A stretch of 64,000 nt of DNA from JANXXV01 sp038230275 (GTDB lineage: Bacteria; Acidobacteriota; Terriglobia; Bryobacterales; Bryobacteraceae), in NCBI GenBank assembly GCA_038230275.1, contig JBBRNO010000021.1, forward strand, positions 1 through 64,000. Direction: 5' to 3'. The translations under genes were made by a program, and so were the position numbers. The stretch's first letter is position 1, and the number at the start of each line of letters is the position of its first letter. The notes under the pieces are model-generated. The model was not told the DNA's origin, ran no database searches, and saw only the letters and a list, made by a program, of their open reading frames with translations. Shown here piece after piece: positions 6,920 to 14,985 of this stretch.

Positions 6920-9130
6920 ATGGCGGATGAGCTTTTCAAAATCCCCGATCATCACGACGAATTGAATTCGTTGTTTGAGAGCGCACCGGACTTAATGTTC
7001 ACGGAAAACCTTGCGGGCAGGATCACGCGGGTCAATCTGGCGTTTGAAAGAATCACCGGATACACAAAGGCGCAGGCGGTTGAGAAGAGCTTCCTGGACC
7101 TGGTGGTGCCGGAGCAGAAACAGCAGATCGAACGAATTCTGCAGGACCTCAAGGGCGGGGCTGTTCCGCGGCCCTATGCCCTGGCGATCAACACGGAATC
7201 GCGCGGCCGGGTGGTGCTGCAGGTGCTGCTGCAACTGGTGGCGGCCAATGGCAATCCGCCGCTGATTCAGGGATTCGCCCGCGATGTGGCAGACCGGCGG
7301 CTAACCAGCACCGAAATCCAACTGCTGGAAAAGACAACAGAGTTGGCGCGCTTCAGCCGTTATCTGCAGTTTCTGCACCGGTTGAGCACCACCAACTACG
7401 GAAGCCTGCAGGAGCTGTTCCGGGACTATCTGAGCACCGGCTGCGAGATCTTCGATGTGTCGCGGGGTGTACTGACGCAATGGAATGAGGACGGTTTCAC
7501 GGTGCGCGCCGCGAACGATGTTGCGGGGCGCTATCTGGAAGGCGATGGAGTGGATTTGTTTTCCGAGCGGGTGGCGAAAACGAAAAAGACATTCACCTGC
7601 GCGAGAGCCCGGAATGAGCGGGACTCGACCTGTCCCTACGGGTTCTACATCGGCACTCCCATTCTGTTGAACGATCAGGTTTACGGAACCATCGGTTTCT
7701 GGGTGGGCGACGATGTACCGCTCACGACACTGCATCCGCAGGCGAAAGAAGTAATCGAATTGATGGCCAAAAGCATTGCCATCGCCATCAACCAGCGGAA
7801 CCTGACCGATCAACTGGCGCACCAGGCAACGCACGATGCGCTGACAGGGCTGCCGAACCGGCTGCTGCTGAAGGAACGGCTGGATGCGGCGCTGCATCGG
7901 GCGGATGAGAGCAATTCGCAAGTGGCGGTAGTGTTTATCGACCTGGACCGATTCAAGCAGATCAACGATACTTTGGGACACAGCATCGGGGACCGGCTGC
8001 TGCAGGAGATTGCCGAGAGGTTAAACGGCGAAGTCGGGCGCGGCTATACGCTGGCGCGAATGGGAGGCGACGAGTTCACGGCGATCCTTTCGGACTTCGA
8101 CGATGACGAGGCCGCGGTGAAGCACGTTCGCAATTTACTGGCAGCGGTGCGCAAGCCTTGCCGGGTGGACGACTATGAATTGTTCATTACGGCCAGCATG
8201 GGAGTGAGCTTCTATCCGCAAGACGGCCGCGATGCCGCATCACTGCTGCGCAACGCGGACAGCGCGATGTATACGGCCAAGAATAGCGGCAAGAACGACT
8301 ACCGGTGCTTCAGCGCGGAAGGAATCGCCGCGGCTTTGGAAAAGCTGGAGCTGGAGAACCTGCTGCGCCGGGCGCTGGAAAACAAGGAACTGCGAATCTT
8401 TCACCAACCGCAGGTGGATACCGACGGGAAGCTGGCGGGCCTGGAAGTGCTGTTGGCCTGGGAGCATCCCAAGCTGGGCCGTATTTCGCCGTCGCGGTTC
8501 ATCCCGATCGCGGAAGAAAGCGGAATGATTCTGCCCATCGGTTCCTGGGTGTTGCATCAGGCTTGCCAGCAGGCGGTGGATTGGCAGAAGGCTGGGTACG
8601 CGCCGGTCCAGATTGCGGTAAACGTTTCGGCACTGCAATTTGGCCAGGCGAATTTTGTGGCTACCGTTGCGGTAGCGCTGGCAGCGACCGGGCTGGACGC
8701 GAAATATCTGGAATTGGAATTGACCGAAAGCCTGGTGATGCGCGATGTGGAACAATCCTCGCGGCGGATGTCGGAACTGCGGAGCCTGGGCGTGCGGATT
8801 GCCATTGACGATTTCGGTACGGGTTACTCTTCGCTGAGTTATCTGCGGCGGCTGCCGGCGGACACATTGAAAATCGATCAATCGTTTCTGCATGAGATTG
8901 AGGCCGGCCAGGGGCGGTCGCAACTGTTTGAGACCATCGTGATGCTGGCGCACAACATGGGGCTGCAGGTGACCGCGGAAGGCGTGGAGAATGCCGAACA
9001 GCTGGAACTGGCGCGGCAGGCGGGTTGCGATCTGGTGCAAGGTCATCTGTTTGGCGGTGCGCTGAGCGTGGGGTCGGTAGAACTGATGATGGCGCGCGTT
9101 CCCGGCCTTGCTGGTATCATCAACCGGTGA
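6920..9130 (+). CDS. PAS-GAF-GGDEF-EAL cyclic-di-GMP signalling protein
   Basis: 736 residues, soluble. The order is a PAS sensor (about 13-130), a GAF-like domain (about 165-290, with Cys-containing 'FTCARARNERDSTCPYGF'), a diguanylate cyclase domain (about 305-465) and an EAL phosphodiesterase domain (about 480-732). The cyclase motif GGDEF is intact at 382-386. The usual RxxD inhibitory site five residues before it is absent. The EAL motif is 'EVL' at 509-511, keeping the essential Glu; 'DDFGTGYSSL' and 'TAEGVEN' with metal and catalytic residues are also present. Both activities therefore look possible, with the sensor domains deciding the balance. The stop overlaps the GTG of the next gene by four bases. 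Confidence 0.92.
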   Translation: MADELFKIPDHHDELNSLFESAPDLMFTENLAGRITRVNLAFERITGYTKAQAVEKSFLDLVVPEQKQQIERILQDLKGGAVPRPYALAINTESRGRVVLQVLLQLVAANGNPPLIQGFARDVADRRLTSTEIQLLEKTTELARFSRYLQFLHRLSTTNYGSLQELFRDYLSTGCEIFDVSRGVLTQWNEDGFTVRAANDVAGRYLEGDGVDLFSERVAKTKKTFTCARARNERDSTCPYGFYIGTPILLNDQVYGTIGFWVGDDVPLTTLHPQAKEVIELMAKSIAIAINQRNLTDQLAHQATHDALTGLPNRLLLKERLDAALHRADESNSQVAVVFIDLDRFKQINDTLGHSIGDRLLQEIAERLNGEVGRGYTLARMGGDEFTAILSDFDDDEAAVKHVRNLLAAVRKPCRVDDYELFITASMGVSFYPQDGRDAASLLRNADSAMYTAKNSGKNDYRCFSAEGIAAALEKLELENLLRRALENKELRIFHQPQVDTDGKLAGLEVLLAWEHPKLGRISPSRFIPIAEESGMILPIGSWVLHQACQQAVDWQKAGYAPVQIAVNVSALQFGQANFVATVAVALAATGLDAKYLELELTESLVMRDVEQSSRRMSELRSLGVRIAIDDFGTGYSSLSYLRRLPADTLKIDQSFLHEIEAGQGRSQLFETIVMLAHNMGLQVTAEGVENAEQLELARQAGCDLVQGHLFGGALSVGSVELMMARVPGLAGIINR

Positions 9131-10041
9131 TTACCAGAAGAGAGTTAGGCACTGTATTGGCCGCGGCGGCGGCGCTTCCCAAACGCGGAACGGCAGCTGA
9201 CAAACACGGGTTCATCAAAAGCATCTGTTCCATCATCTTCCCCGAAGGCCAGCCGCTGGCGGAATCCTTCACGCAGGCCAAGCGAGCCGGCTTCGATGCG
9301 ATGGAGTTGCGGATCGGCGCCGATATTCCGCTGGATAGCCCTGCCGCGGAGCTTCAGAAGACTGCCGAGGCGGCGCGGCGGGCCGGAATCACCATTGCGA
9401 CGCTATGGGTTTCAGAGCCGCTGCAGAAGAATCCACTGAACAGCGATTCGGCGGAGAGCCGCGAGCGGGGTGTAGCGGCTATCGTGCGGTCTGTCGAGGT
9501 GGCGCATCAACTGGGCTGCGGCGCTCTGCTGCTGTATCCGGGGCGGCTTGGCAGCGGCGCGCGGCTGGACGTGGGCTATGAGACCACTTGGGAACGCTTC
9601 ACGGCTGAGCTGAAGAAGGCCATTCCGGCGGCTAGCAGTGCGAAGGTATATCTAAATCCGGAAAACGTGTGGAACAAGTTTCTGGTAAGTCCGCTGGAAA
9701 TGCGCGCGTTTGTGGATCAGTTTCACAGCCCGTGGCTACAGACGCATTTCGATATCGGCAATGTGATGCAGTTCGGGTATCCGCAGGATTGGATTCTGAC
9801 ATTGGGTTCGCGGATCAAGCGGGTCCATGTGAAGGACTACAAGTTGTCGGCACGCGCGGAGCAGGGCCGCTTCGTGGATTTGCTGGAAGGTGACGTGGAT
9901 TGGAAAGCGGTGATGGCGGCACTGGTGAAGACCGGGTATAAGGGGTTTCTTTCGCCTGAGATCAGCTTTGAAGCGAAGCAGCAACCGGGCCAGTTGCAGC
10001 GGGTTTCGCAGCAGCTGGATCAGATTATTTCGATGGCTTGA
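9127..10041 (+). CDS. Tat-exported sugar phosphate isomerase/epimerase-like TIM-barrel protein
   Basis: 304 residues from the GTG at 9127, which overlaps the stop of the cyclic-di-GMP gene in a GTGA. This start gives a twin-arginine leader ('ITRRELGTVLAAAAALP'); longer starts would lie inside the upstream gene. The mature part is an AP-endonuclease-2/xylose-isomerase-like barrel: 'AKRAGFDAMELR' near 54, 'VEVAHQLGCGALLLYPG' near 125, 'VYLNPENVWN' near 175, 'THFDIGNVMQFGYP' near 208, 'VHVKDYK' near 235 and 'GFLSPEISFE' near 280. Metal-binding Glu, Asp and His residues are in place. Many acidobacterial homologues act on sugars or inositols in the periplasm, but the substrate is unknown. Confidence 0.85.
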   Translation: MITRRELGTVLAAAAALPKRGTAADKHGFIKSICSIIFPEGQPLAESFTQAKRAGFDAMELRIGADIPLDSPAAELQKTAEAARRAGITIATLWVSEPLQKNPLNSDSAESRERGVAAIVRSVEVAHQLGCGALLLYPGRLGSGARLDVGYETTWERFTAELKKAIPAASSAKVYLNPENVWNKFLVSPLEMRAFVDQFHSPWLQTHFDIGNVMQFGYPQDWILTLGSRIKRVHVKDYKLSARAEQGRFVDLLEGDVDWKAVMAALVKTGYKGFLSPEISFEAKQQPGQLQRVSQQLDQIISMA

Positions 10042-10630
10042 CGAATTTGCGATAGAGGACGTAGGCCAGTATGCATACGCCGGCCGCGATGGCGAAGTAG
10101 AGCACGTCCGTATGCAGCTTTTCCAGCGCCCACTCCCAGCGGTCGCCCAGGAAGTACCCCAACGAGATAAACGACAGGCACCAGACGAAGCCACCGGAAT
10201 AGGCGAAGAGCGCGAACTCGGCGAATGGCATATCGGCCGTTCCAGCCACGTAGGCAGTGAAGTGGCGAACGCCCGGGATGTAGTAGCCGAAGGCGAGCGT
10301 CCAGCGGCCCATGCGATGGAACCAGTTGTGTACGCGATCCAGTTCGGCCTGGCCGAAGTGCACGTACTTTCCGTATCGATGGACCAGCGGCAGGCCGAGT
10401 TTGCGGCCGAGCCAGTAGCTGATGGTGATGCCAAAGACGCTGCCCAGGTAGGCCGCGGCGAAGGCTGGGACGAAGTTGAGGGTTCCTTTGTAAACCAGAA
10501 AGCCGGTGTAGGTCATCAACGTCTCGTCTGGAACCGGCAGGCCTACGATGCCTAGCACCAGCAGAACGAAGATGCCGGCGTAGCCGTAGGTGGAGATCCA
10601 CCGAAGTACGTCGTCGAGTTGGAGATTCAA
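10025..10630 (-). CDS. DedA-family membrane protein
   Basis: 201 residues with four to five membrane segments. The N-terminal loop 'GLPVPDETLMTYTGFL' and the later 'FGYYIPGVRHFTAYVAGT' with the 'P-G-x-R-H/R' element are DedA (VTT/SNARE-associated) signatures. DedA proteins help recycle undecaprenyl phosphate or phospholipids across the inner membrane, often coupled to the proton gradient. The C-terminus ends in basic residues. The gene converges on the isomerase gene and overlaps its end by 17 bases. Confidence 0.87.
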   Translation of the reverse strand: MNLQLDDVLRWISTYGYAGIFVLLVLGIVGLPVPDETLMTYTGFLVYKGTLNFVPAFAAAYLGSVFGITISYWLGRKLGLPLVHRYGKYVHFGQAELDRVHNWFHRMGRWTLAFGYYIPGVRHFTAYVAGTADMPFAEFALFAYSGGFVWCLSFISLGYFLGDRWEWALEKLHTDVLYFAIAAGVCILAYVLYRKFVKPSK

Positions 10631-10771
10631 CTTTCAGGATAGCTTGTCTTTTTGGACTGACGGCTGAAAGATTGAGGGCGGGTGAATGGGGCATTAAATG
10701 CCGCTCATGTTTGGGGTTGGGTGCATCGATTCACGCGTAAGTTGCGTCTTTGCTAGCGAGAGGGCAAGACG

Positions 10772-11197
10772 ATGGGAATGCTTCCAGGATTGATTGCCGC
10801 GGTTGTTCTGATTAGCTCGACGGCTATGGCGCAATATCCACGGGATGAACGGCGCGAGGTACGGGGTTACGAACGAGGCTACGAACGAGGCTACGAGCGG
10901 CGCGATGGCGGGTTCAACGTCATCCGGGCTGTCCAGGCCAATTTGGAGCGTGTCGCCTCGCGCGGACGGATGGGTGGACGCGAACGAAACCGCATCGATC
11001 AGGCGCTGCGAAGTTTGAACGACTTCGAACGCGACTTGGGCAGAGGGCGGTTTGACCGGCACGATCTGGACAAGGCCATCGGAAAGGTGGACGATGTGGT
11101 GCGGCGGGGAGCGATCGACAATCGGGAACGCAATATTCTGATTGGCGACGTGAACCGGTTGCGTGAGTTCCGCTTTGAAACAAGCTACCGGCGCTGA
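10772..11197 (+). CDS. Small secreted Arg-rich protein with ERGY repeats
   Basis: 141 residues. A signal peptide of about 20 residues ends at 'TAMAQ'. The start of the mature protein holds three near-identical ERGY units ('GYERGYERGYERR') in an Arg/Glu/Tyr-rich low-complexity stretch. The rest is charged and probably helical ('VIRAVQANLERVASR', 'DLDKAIGKVDDVVRRG'). No enzyme motif or known family is recognised. A periplasmic helical protein is the most that can be said. A GAGAGGG stretch lies about ten bases before the ATG. Confidence 0.6.
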   Translation: MGMLPGLIAAVVLISSTAMAQYPRDERREVRGYERGYERGYERRDGGFNVIRAVQANLERVASRGRMGGRERNRIDQALRSLNDFERDLGRGRFDRHDLDKAIGKVDDVVRRGAIDNRERNILIGDVNRLREFRFETSYRR

Positions 11198-11745
11198 TCA
11201 GAACTCGATCTTGACCGCCAGTTGAACCTGCCTTGCGGTTTCGTTCAAAGGACTGACCGCGGGAAATCCGGACTGCTTGCCTTGGCGGCCATACAGGGCC
11301 GCTAGGCGTAATCCCGGTTGGAGTCGGGGATCGTGTAGTTGGGCAACGCGCTGCGATGCAGGGAGACACGAAGCTGCCGGCGCAGGTCGAGTGAGAAATC
11401 GAGCGGGCTGCCGAAGGTGTAGAGCCGCCGCGTCCAGCGGTGAGGACTCTAGTTGAACCGCGGACCAATGCTCCGCCGCCCGAAGTGACCAGGTGTTGGC
11501 CATCGACCCAGATGATGTTGTCGGTGAATTCAACGGTCCAGTTCTTGTTCCGGTAGGCCCGGCAATGCTGGCCCGTTGCCGAACGACGCATATAACGTGG
11601 GCATTTCCGGATGTGCGCGATCCCAATGCAAAGCGTCGATGCTGAAGCCGGCGCGGGCTTCGTTCAGACGCTGGATTATTTCTATCTGCCGCATAACTTG
11701 GGGCTGCTCTATCAGCGGATGATCAGGAATCGGGCTGCATGCCAT
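11198..11745 (-). pseudogene. Remnant of an Oar-like TonB-dependent receptor
   Basis: No single frame is intact, but pieces of one outer-membrane receptor can be followed through frame changes on the minus strand. One frame (about 11470-11550) gives 'WTVEFTDNIIWVDGQHLV', which matches the 'TDN-x-W-x-x-G-x-H' beginning of the barrel in carboxypeptidase-regulatory/TonB receptors. Another (about 11315-11365) gives 'SLHRSALPNYTIPDSNRDYA'. The end is a typical barrel C-terminus, 'LNETARQVQLAVKIEF', with a stop at 11198. The central several hundred residues of barrel are missing, so an internal deletion and frameshifts have removed function. It directly abuts the stop of the small secreted gene. 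Confidence 0.65.
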
Positions 11746-12223
11746 AGAGAAGCGTGACCACCACTCGCGATGCAGCCAGCGCAGCGATCGTTCCGATCAC
11801 GATTCCGCTCAAGACATAACCAATGGCACCTCGCAGCACCAGCCAAATCACATCCTTTGGCGTGCGCCAAGAGCCATTCGTATTCCGATCTCTTCGGTGC
11901 GCCTAGTGACGGTGTAGGCGAGGATGCCGTAAGGCCCGATCGAAGTAAGTAAGAGCGCCAGTATCCCGAAGAAGAGGGAGAGCGACGACATCAGTCGCGC
12001 CAGACCGACCGAGCTCGCTATTTGTTGCTCCCTAGTGTGCGTCATTTCGATGGGAACATCAGGAGCCAACTGGTGGAGTAACGCGCGGTACGCCGGATTC
12101 GCTGATGGTGTGCCAGGATGCGTTTTGAGAATGAGGTGAAGGAGCGTAGCTGGTTACTGCACCGGCGTGTATACGTGCTGAACCGGGCACCGTAGTCCGG
12201 CGTCAACGTCAAGATCAGATGAT
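11723..12223 (-). pseudogene. Remnant of an ADOP/MacB-type ABC transporter permease
   Basis: One frame at 11848-12069 encodes 'LFFGILALLLTSIGPYGILA' followed by 'TRRTEEIGIRMALGARQRM', the hallmark last-domain segment of FtsX/MacB-type permeases of the acidobacterial duplicated orphan permease group. After a frameshift the sequence continues in a second frame (about 11723-11845) with 'VIWLVLRGAIGYVLSGIV' and ends in 'LLYGMQPDS'. Upstream, a third frame (about 12070-12140) supplies 'ANPAYRALLHQLAPDVPIEM'. The first 600 or more residues of a normal permease are absent. It is a decayed C-terminal fragment. Confidence 0.7.
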
Positions 12224-12829
12224 CTATTTCCAGCTCCACGCGACGTAGACAGCGAGGACGATGATCGCTGACCAGCACAGGAGCAGTCGTCTGAACCATG
12301 GATGGGTCAACTGGGTTTCGACTGCACGTACATCAATGTGGCGGCCGGAACTGTTGAGGTTCAGCACGTAAGCGACTTCGCTGGCCGCGGCGAGAGCGTC
12401 GGCTTCCGTTGCGTATGGCAGGTGAATATCCACCTGATTGCCTGCGTTGGTTTCTACGCCCATGGTGTAGAAGTCCGCTACCACGTAAGAGTCTGAATCG
12501 TCGGTGTCGACGCGGTGGCGTGCATAACAGTGGAGAATGGATTCGCGGCCCACCCATTGCCCACTGACGATAGGGAAGGGGAACATTGAGGTGCGGACGC
12601 CGGCCGGCTTAACCACCGTGATATGCCAATTTGCAAGGACGCCAAGAATCCAATAGGCGGCCAGAACTATCAAAGCCATGATGATTCGAATCTCGGTTGT
12701 AGGCCTCCAGTTTGGTTCACCGAGAAAGGGAATGAAGAAAGGGTAGAGCAGAGGGGTGAACAGGATTGGAACGCCGAGCGCCACCCCCCATGGAGCCCAC
12801 CTGCGTCGAAACCAAATGACGTCTTTCAA
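12224..12829 (-). CDS. Hypothetical membrane protein with cytoplasmic or periplasmic core
   Basis: 201 residues, intact amid decayed genes. Two hydrophobic segments lie near the N-terminus (about 15-35 and 48-66) and one near the C-terminus (about 181-198). Between them is a soluble part with 'DSYVVADFYTMGVETN' and 'ATEADALAAASEVAYVLN'. The C-terminal helix is followed by a short 'WSWK' tail. A GGGGACGG stretch just before the ATG could serve as ribosome-binding site. No family is recognised. It is probably expressed, since the frame is open and codon use is like its neighbours, but pieces of other genes flank it on both sides. Confidence 0.5.
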   Translation of the reverse strand: MKDVIWFRRRWAPWGVALGVPILFTPLLYPFFIPFLGEPNWRPTTEIRIIMALIVLAAYWILGVLANWHITVVKPAGVRTSMFPFPIVSGQWVGRESILHCYARHRVDTDDSDSYVVADFYTMGVETNAGNQVDIHLPYATEADALAAASEVAYVLNLNSSGRHIDVRAVETQLTHPWFRRLLLCWSAIIVLAVYVAWSWK

Positions 12830-12923
12830 TGCCGTCCCCAGGTACTCCTGTTTCAGCCGGCCTTGGGCGGCCCTTTAACGGCAGGCGCTCCGATCGTCAG
12901 CGCGAGCCATGTCGTTTATGTTA

Positions 12924-13391
12924 TCAACTTCGAATATTGCTTCTGATAAGAGTGTTATTCGAGTATTTGTAAGCCCCTCGGTTTGCCGCTGAGAACACCG
13001 GGCGGACTGAGAGTGAGCCCTGGCACAGGCGGCTGCGAAACCGAACTCCACGGGAACGGGACTGCTCAGGTGCCGGCAGTAACGGGAAAGGAGCTATTTT
13101 GATGCGCCACGACAGTGATGCCATCTGGAAGGCGCCGCCGGTGGGAGTGCCGCCGATCAATCCGCTGGCAGGGCCTAGGGCCAGGCCCGGCGGCAAGGCG
13201 CCGGATGTGATGGACCATGCCAGAACGATAGACTGTTGCGCATTTGTTGTGAGTTGCTGGTTGTAGCTGACATTGACCGGGGCGTTGGGGAGCGACGCGG
13301 TGGTGATGGCGAATTGTCCGAGGGCGGCTTGCTGGGAAACACTGAGCGCGGCAGCAAAAACCGCCAGAGGGAGAAGCCCGGAAGATCGCAC
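12924..13391 (-). pseudogene. Truncated secreted protein with putative Ig (He_PIG-type) domains
   Basis: The frame begins with a signal peptide (about 1-25) and one putative-Ig repeat: 'LPNAPVNVSYNQQL', 'LAWSITSGALPPGLALG' and 'SGLIGGTPTGGAFQ', which is the hallmark 'W-x-I-x-x-G-x-L-P-x-G-L' of these modules. After that, the natural reading moves to another frame, where about 12975-13055 encodes a second repeat end ('SVSQPPVPGLTLSPPGVLSG'). The open frame past residue 90 is therefore out of register. A frameshift, and loss of the remaining repeats, makes this a remnant of a longer surface or secreted protein. Confidence 0.6.
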
Positions 13392-13505
13392 CGCCTTATT
13401 TTGCTGCCAGCGGCCCGCGGTGCGCCAGAGAATAAAATAATCTTCGGAATGTCAAACCGCTAGCATCCTTTTCTCGTATACATTCCAGAACCAAAGGAGG
13501 ATTGA

Positions 13506-14921
13506 GTGTTCAAAAGCACCACCGCACTATCGCTCAGCCTGTTGCTGACAGGCTTGGTTTTCGTTTCCGCCCCCGCGCTGCGCGCGGCCGACCATCGGGA
13601 TGCGCCCGCCGTGGATGGAGCCGGTGAAGGCGATATCACAGACGTATTTGCATTTCTTGATCCTAACAACAGGAATCGTTTGATTCTGGCGATGGGAGTC
13701 AACCCGGTTGCCGTTCCGGCTCTTCTGCACAGTTACCGGTTTTCGAAAGATTTTCTCTACCAGTTCAAGTTGGATCTGAATGGCGATGCGAAGGAAGATC
13801 TGGTGATTCAGGCCAAGTTCAGCGAAACCGCAACCGGACAGAACGTTCATATCCGTATTGGGGTTCCCGATTCCGGCACGGAAGGTGCGAACAACAACTT
13901 CATGGAAAATGCTCCAAGCGCGCTGGATCACGTGACGGGCGAGGTTTTTGGCGATGCTACGGACGTTCAGGTTTTCACCGGGCTGCGTGACGATCCGTTC
14001 GTTCTGGACGGGCAGTTCTTCCGCATTGTCGCCGGATCGCAAGATGTGTTTCGTGCCATTCCTGCCTCGCCGCTTGGCCCGCTTCGGGGCCGCGCAATCA
14101 AGGCGGATGGTACGAGCGGCCTGGACTCCTTCGGCGGTTTCAACGCATCCTTCATCGTGGTGGGTATTCCCGTTTCCTGGTTGGGTGGTTCCAAAGACAT
14201 CGTCAATATCTGGGGGACGGTGAGCGCGCCGGTTGCCGAGACTGGCAACTATGTCCAGTTCGAGCGGATGGGACAGCCGTTGTTCAATACGGTCTTCATT
14301 CCGGGTGGGCTGAAAGATGCATTCAATCAGGGGATTCCGGCGGATGACGTGGCTCGCTGGTCGAAGTACGTGCCCGATACGTTGACCACTACGGACAACG
14401 ACGGCACCGGGAACACGATTGCCGGACGCGCGTCGCTGCTGACCGCACTGGGTCTGACGGCTTCGCCGTATGGGGTGCCGTTGTTGCTTCCGGGCAGTTT
14501 CGCAAATACAAATCGCGAGTTGCTGAGGGTGGCGCTGTTGCCCGACGTGATTCGACTGAACATCAAGCTGGATCCTAAGGATCTGGGGATTGGCCAGTTC
14601 GGCCTGACCAATGGCCGCCGTCCAGGGGATGACGTTGTGGACATCGCGTTGCGCGTACTACGGCAACTGGCGGATGTGAATTTGCCGGCGGCGCTAAAGG
14701 TTCCCGGCAGCGGTCCGGCGCGCGGAGGCGCGTTGAACGCTGACGACCGCCGGTTCTTTGCGGTGCTGCAGGGTACGGACTTCACTCGTCCGGATGCCAC
14801 GCTCACCGATCTGAGCACAGGCGGAAATGACAAGCCGCTGCCGACGACGTTCCCGTTCCTTGCCGAGCCTCATACACGGCCAGGCGACGCGGGAAACATC
14901 GGCTTCCCGTCGTTGCAGTAG
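13506..14921 (+). CDS. Secreted DUF4331-family protein
   Basis: 471 residues. GTG start at 13506 with an excellent ribosome-binding site (AAAGGAGG ending six bases before). A signal peptide runs to about residue 27. The mature N-terminus 'ADHRDAPAVDGAGEGDITDVFAF' contains the pattern that gives DUF4331 proteins their recognisable start. Later parts include 'DVQVFTGLRDDPFVLDGQFF' near 157 and 'FNASFIVVGIPVSWL' near 215. These proteins are secreted and of unknown biochemical role, usually next to TPR or cytochrome genes. A strong hairpin follows the stop. The next gene is a TPR protein, as often seen in this family, so a functional pair is plausible. Confidence 0.85.
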   Translation: MFKSTTALSLSLLLTGLVFVSAPALRAADHRDAPAVDGAGEGDITDVFAFLDPNNRNRLILAMGVNPVAVPALLHSYRFSKDFLYQFKLDLNGDAKEDLVIQAKFSETATGQNVHIRIGVPDSGTEGANNNFMENAPSALDHVTGEVFGDATDVQVFTGLRDDPFVLDGQFFRIVAGSQDVFRAIPASPLGPLRGRAIKADGTSGLDSFGGFNASFIVVGIPVSWLGGSKDIVNIWGTVSAPVAETGNYVQFERMGQPLFNTVFIPGGLKDAFNQGIPADDVARWSKYVPDTLTTTDNDGTGNTIAGRASLLTALGLTASPYGVPLLLPGSFANTNRELLRVALLPDVIRLNIKLDPKDLGIGQFGLTNGRRPGDDVVDIALRVLRQLADVNLPAALKVPGSGPARGGALNADDRRFFAVLQGTDFTRPDATLTDLSTGGNDKPLPTTFPFLAEPHTRPGDAGNIGFPSLQ

Positions 14922-14945
14922 CCGTTGCAGTAAGTAATTCCACCA

Positions 14946-14985
14946 CCCGCGGACCCTCCATCGGGTCCGCGGGATTTCTTTCCTT
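14946..14985 (+). terminator. Strong hairpin with T-rich tail after the DUF4331 gene
   Basis: A perfect 11-base stem (CCCGCGGACCC at 14946-14956, GGGTCCGCGGG at 14963-14973) with a six-base loop is followed by ATTTCTTTCCTT. This looks like an intrinsic terminator, with an interrupted T-tract. The tail runs straight into the ATG of the TPR gene at 14986, so the structure could instead attenuate, or hide the start of, the downstream gene. Confidence 0.75.

Noticed and set aside
9025..9126. Longer start of the TIM-barrel isomerase gene
   Set aside because: This part lies inside the cyclic-di-GMP gene and has no match; GTG 9127 gives a proper Tat leader and coupling.
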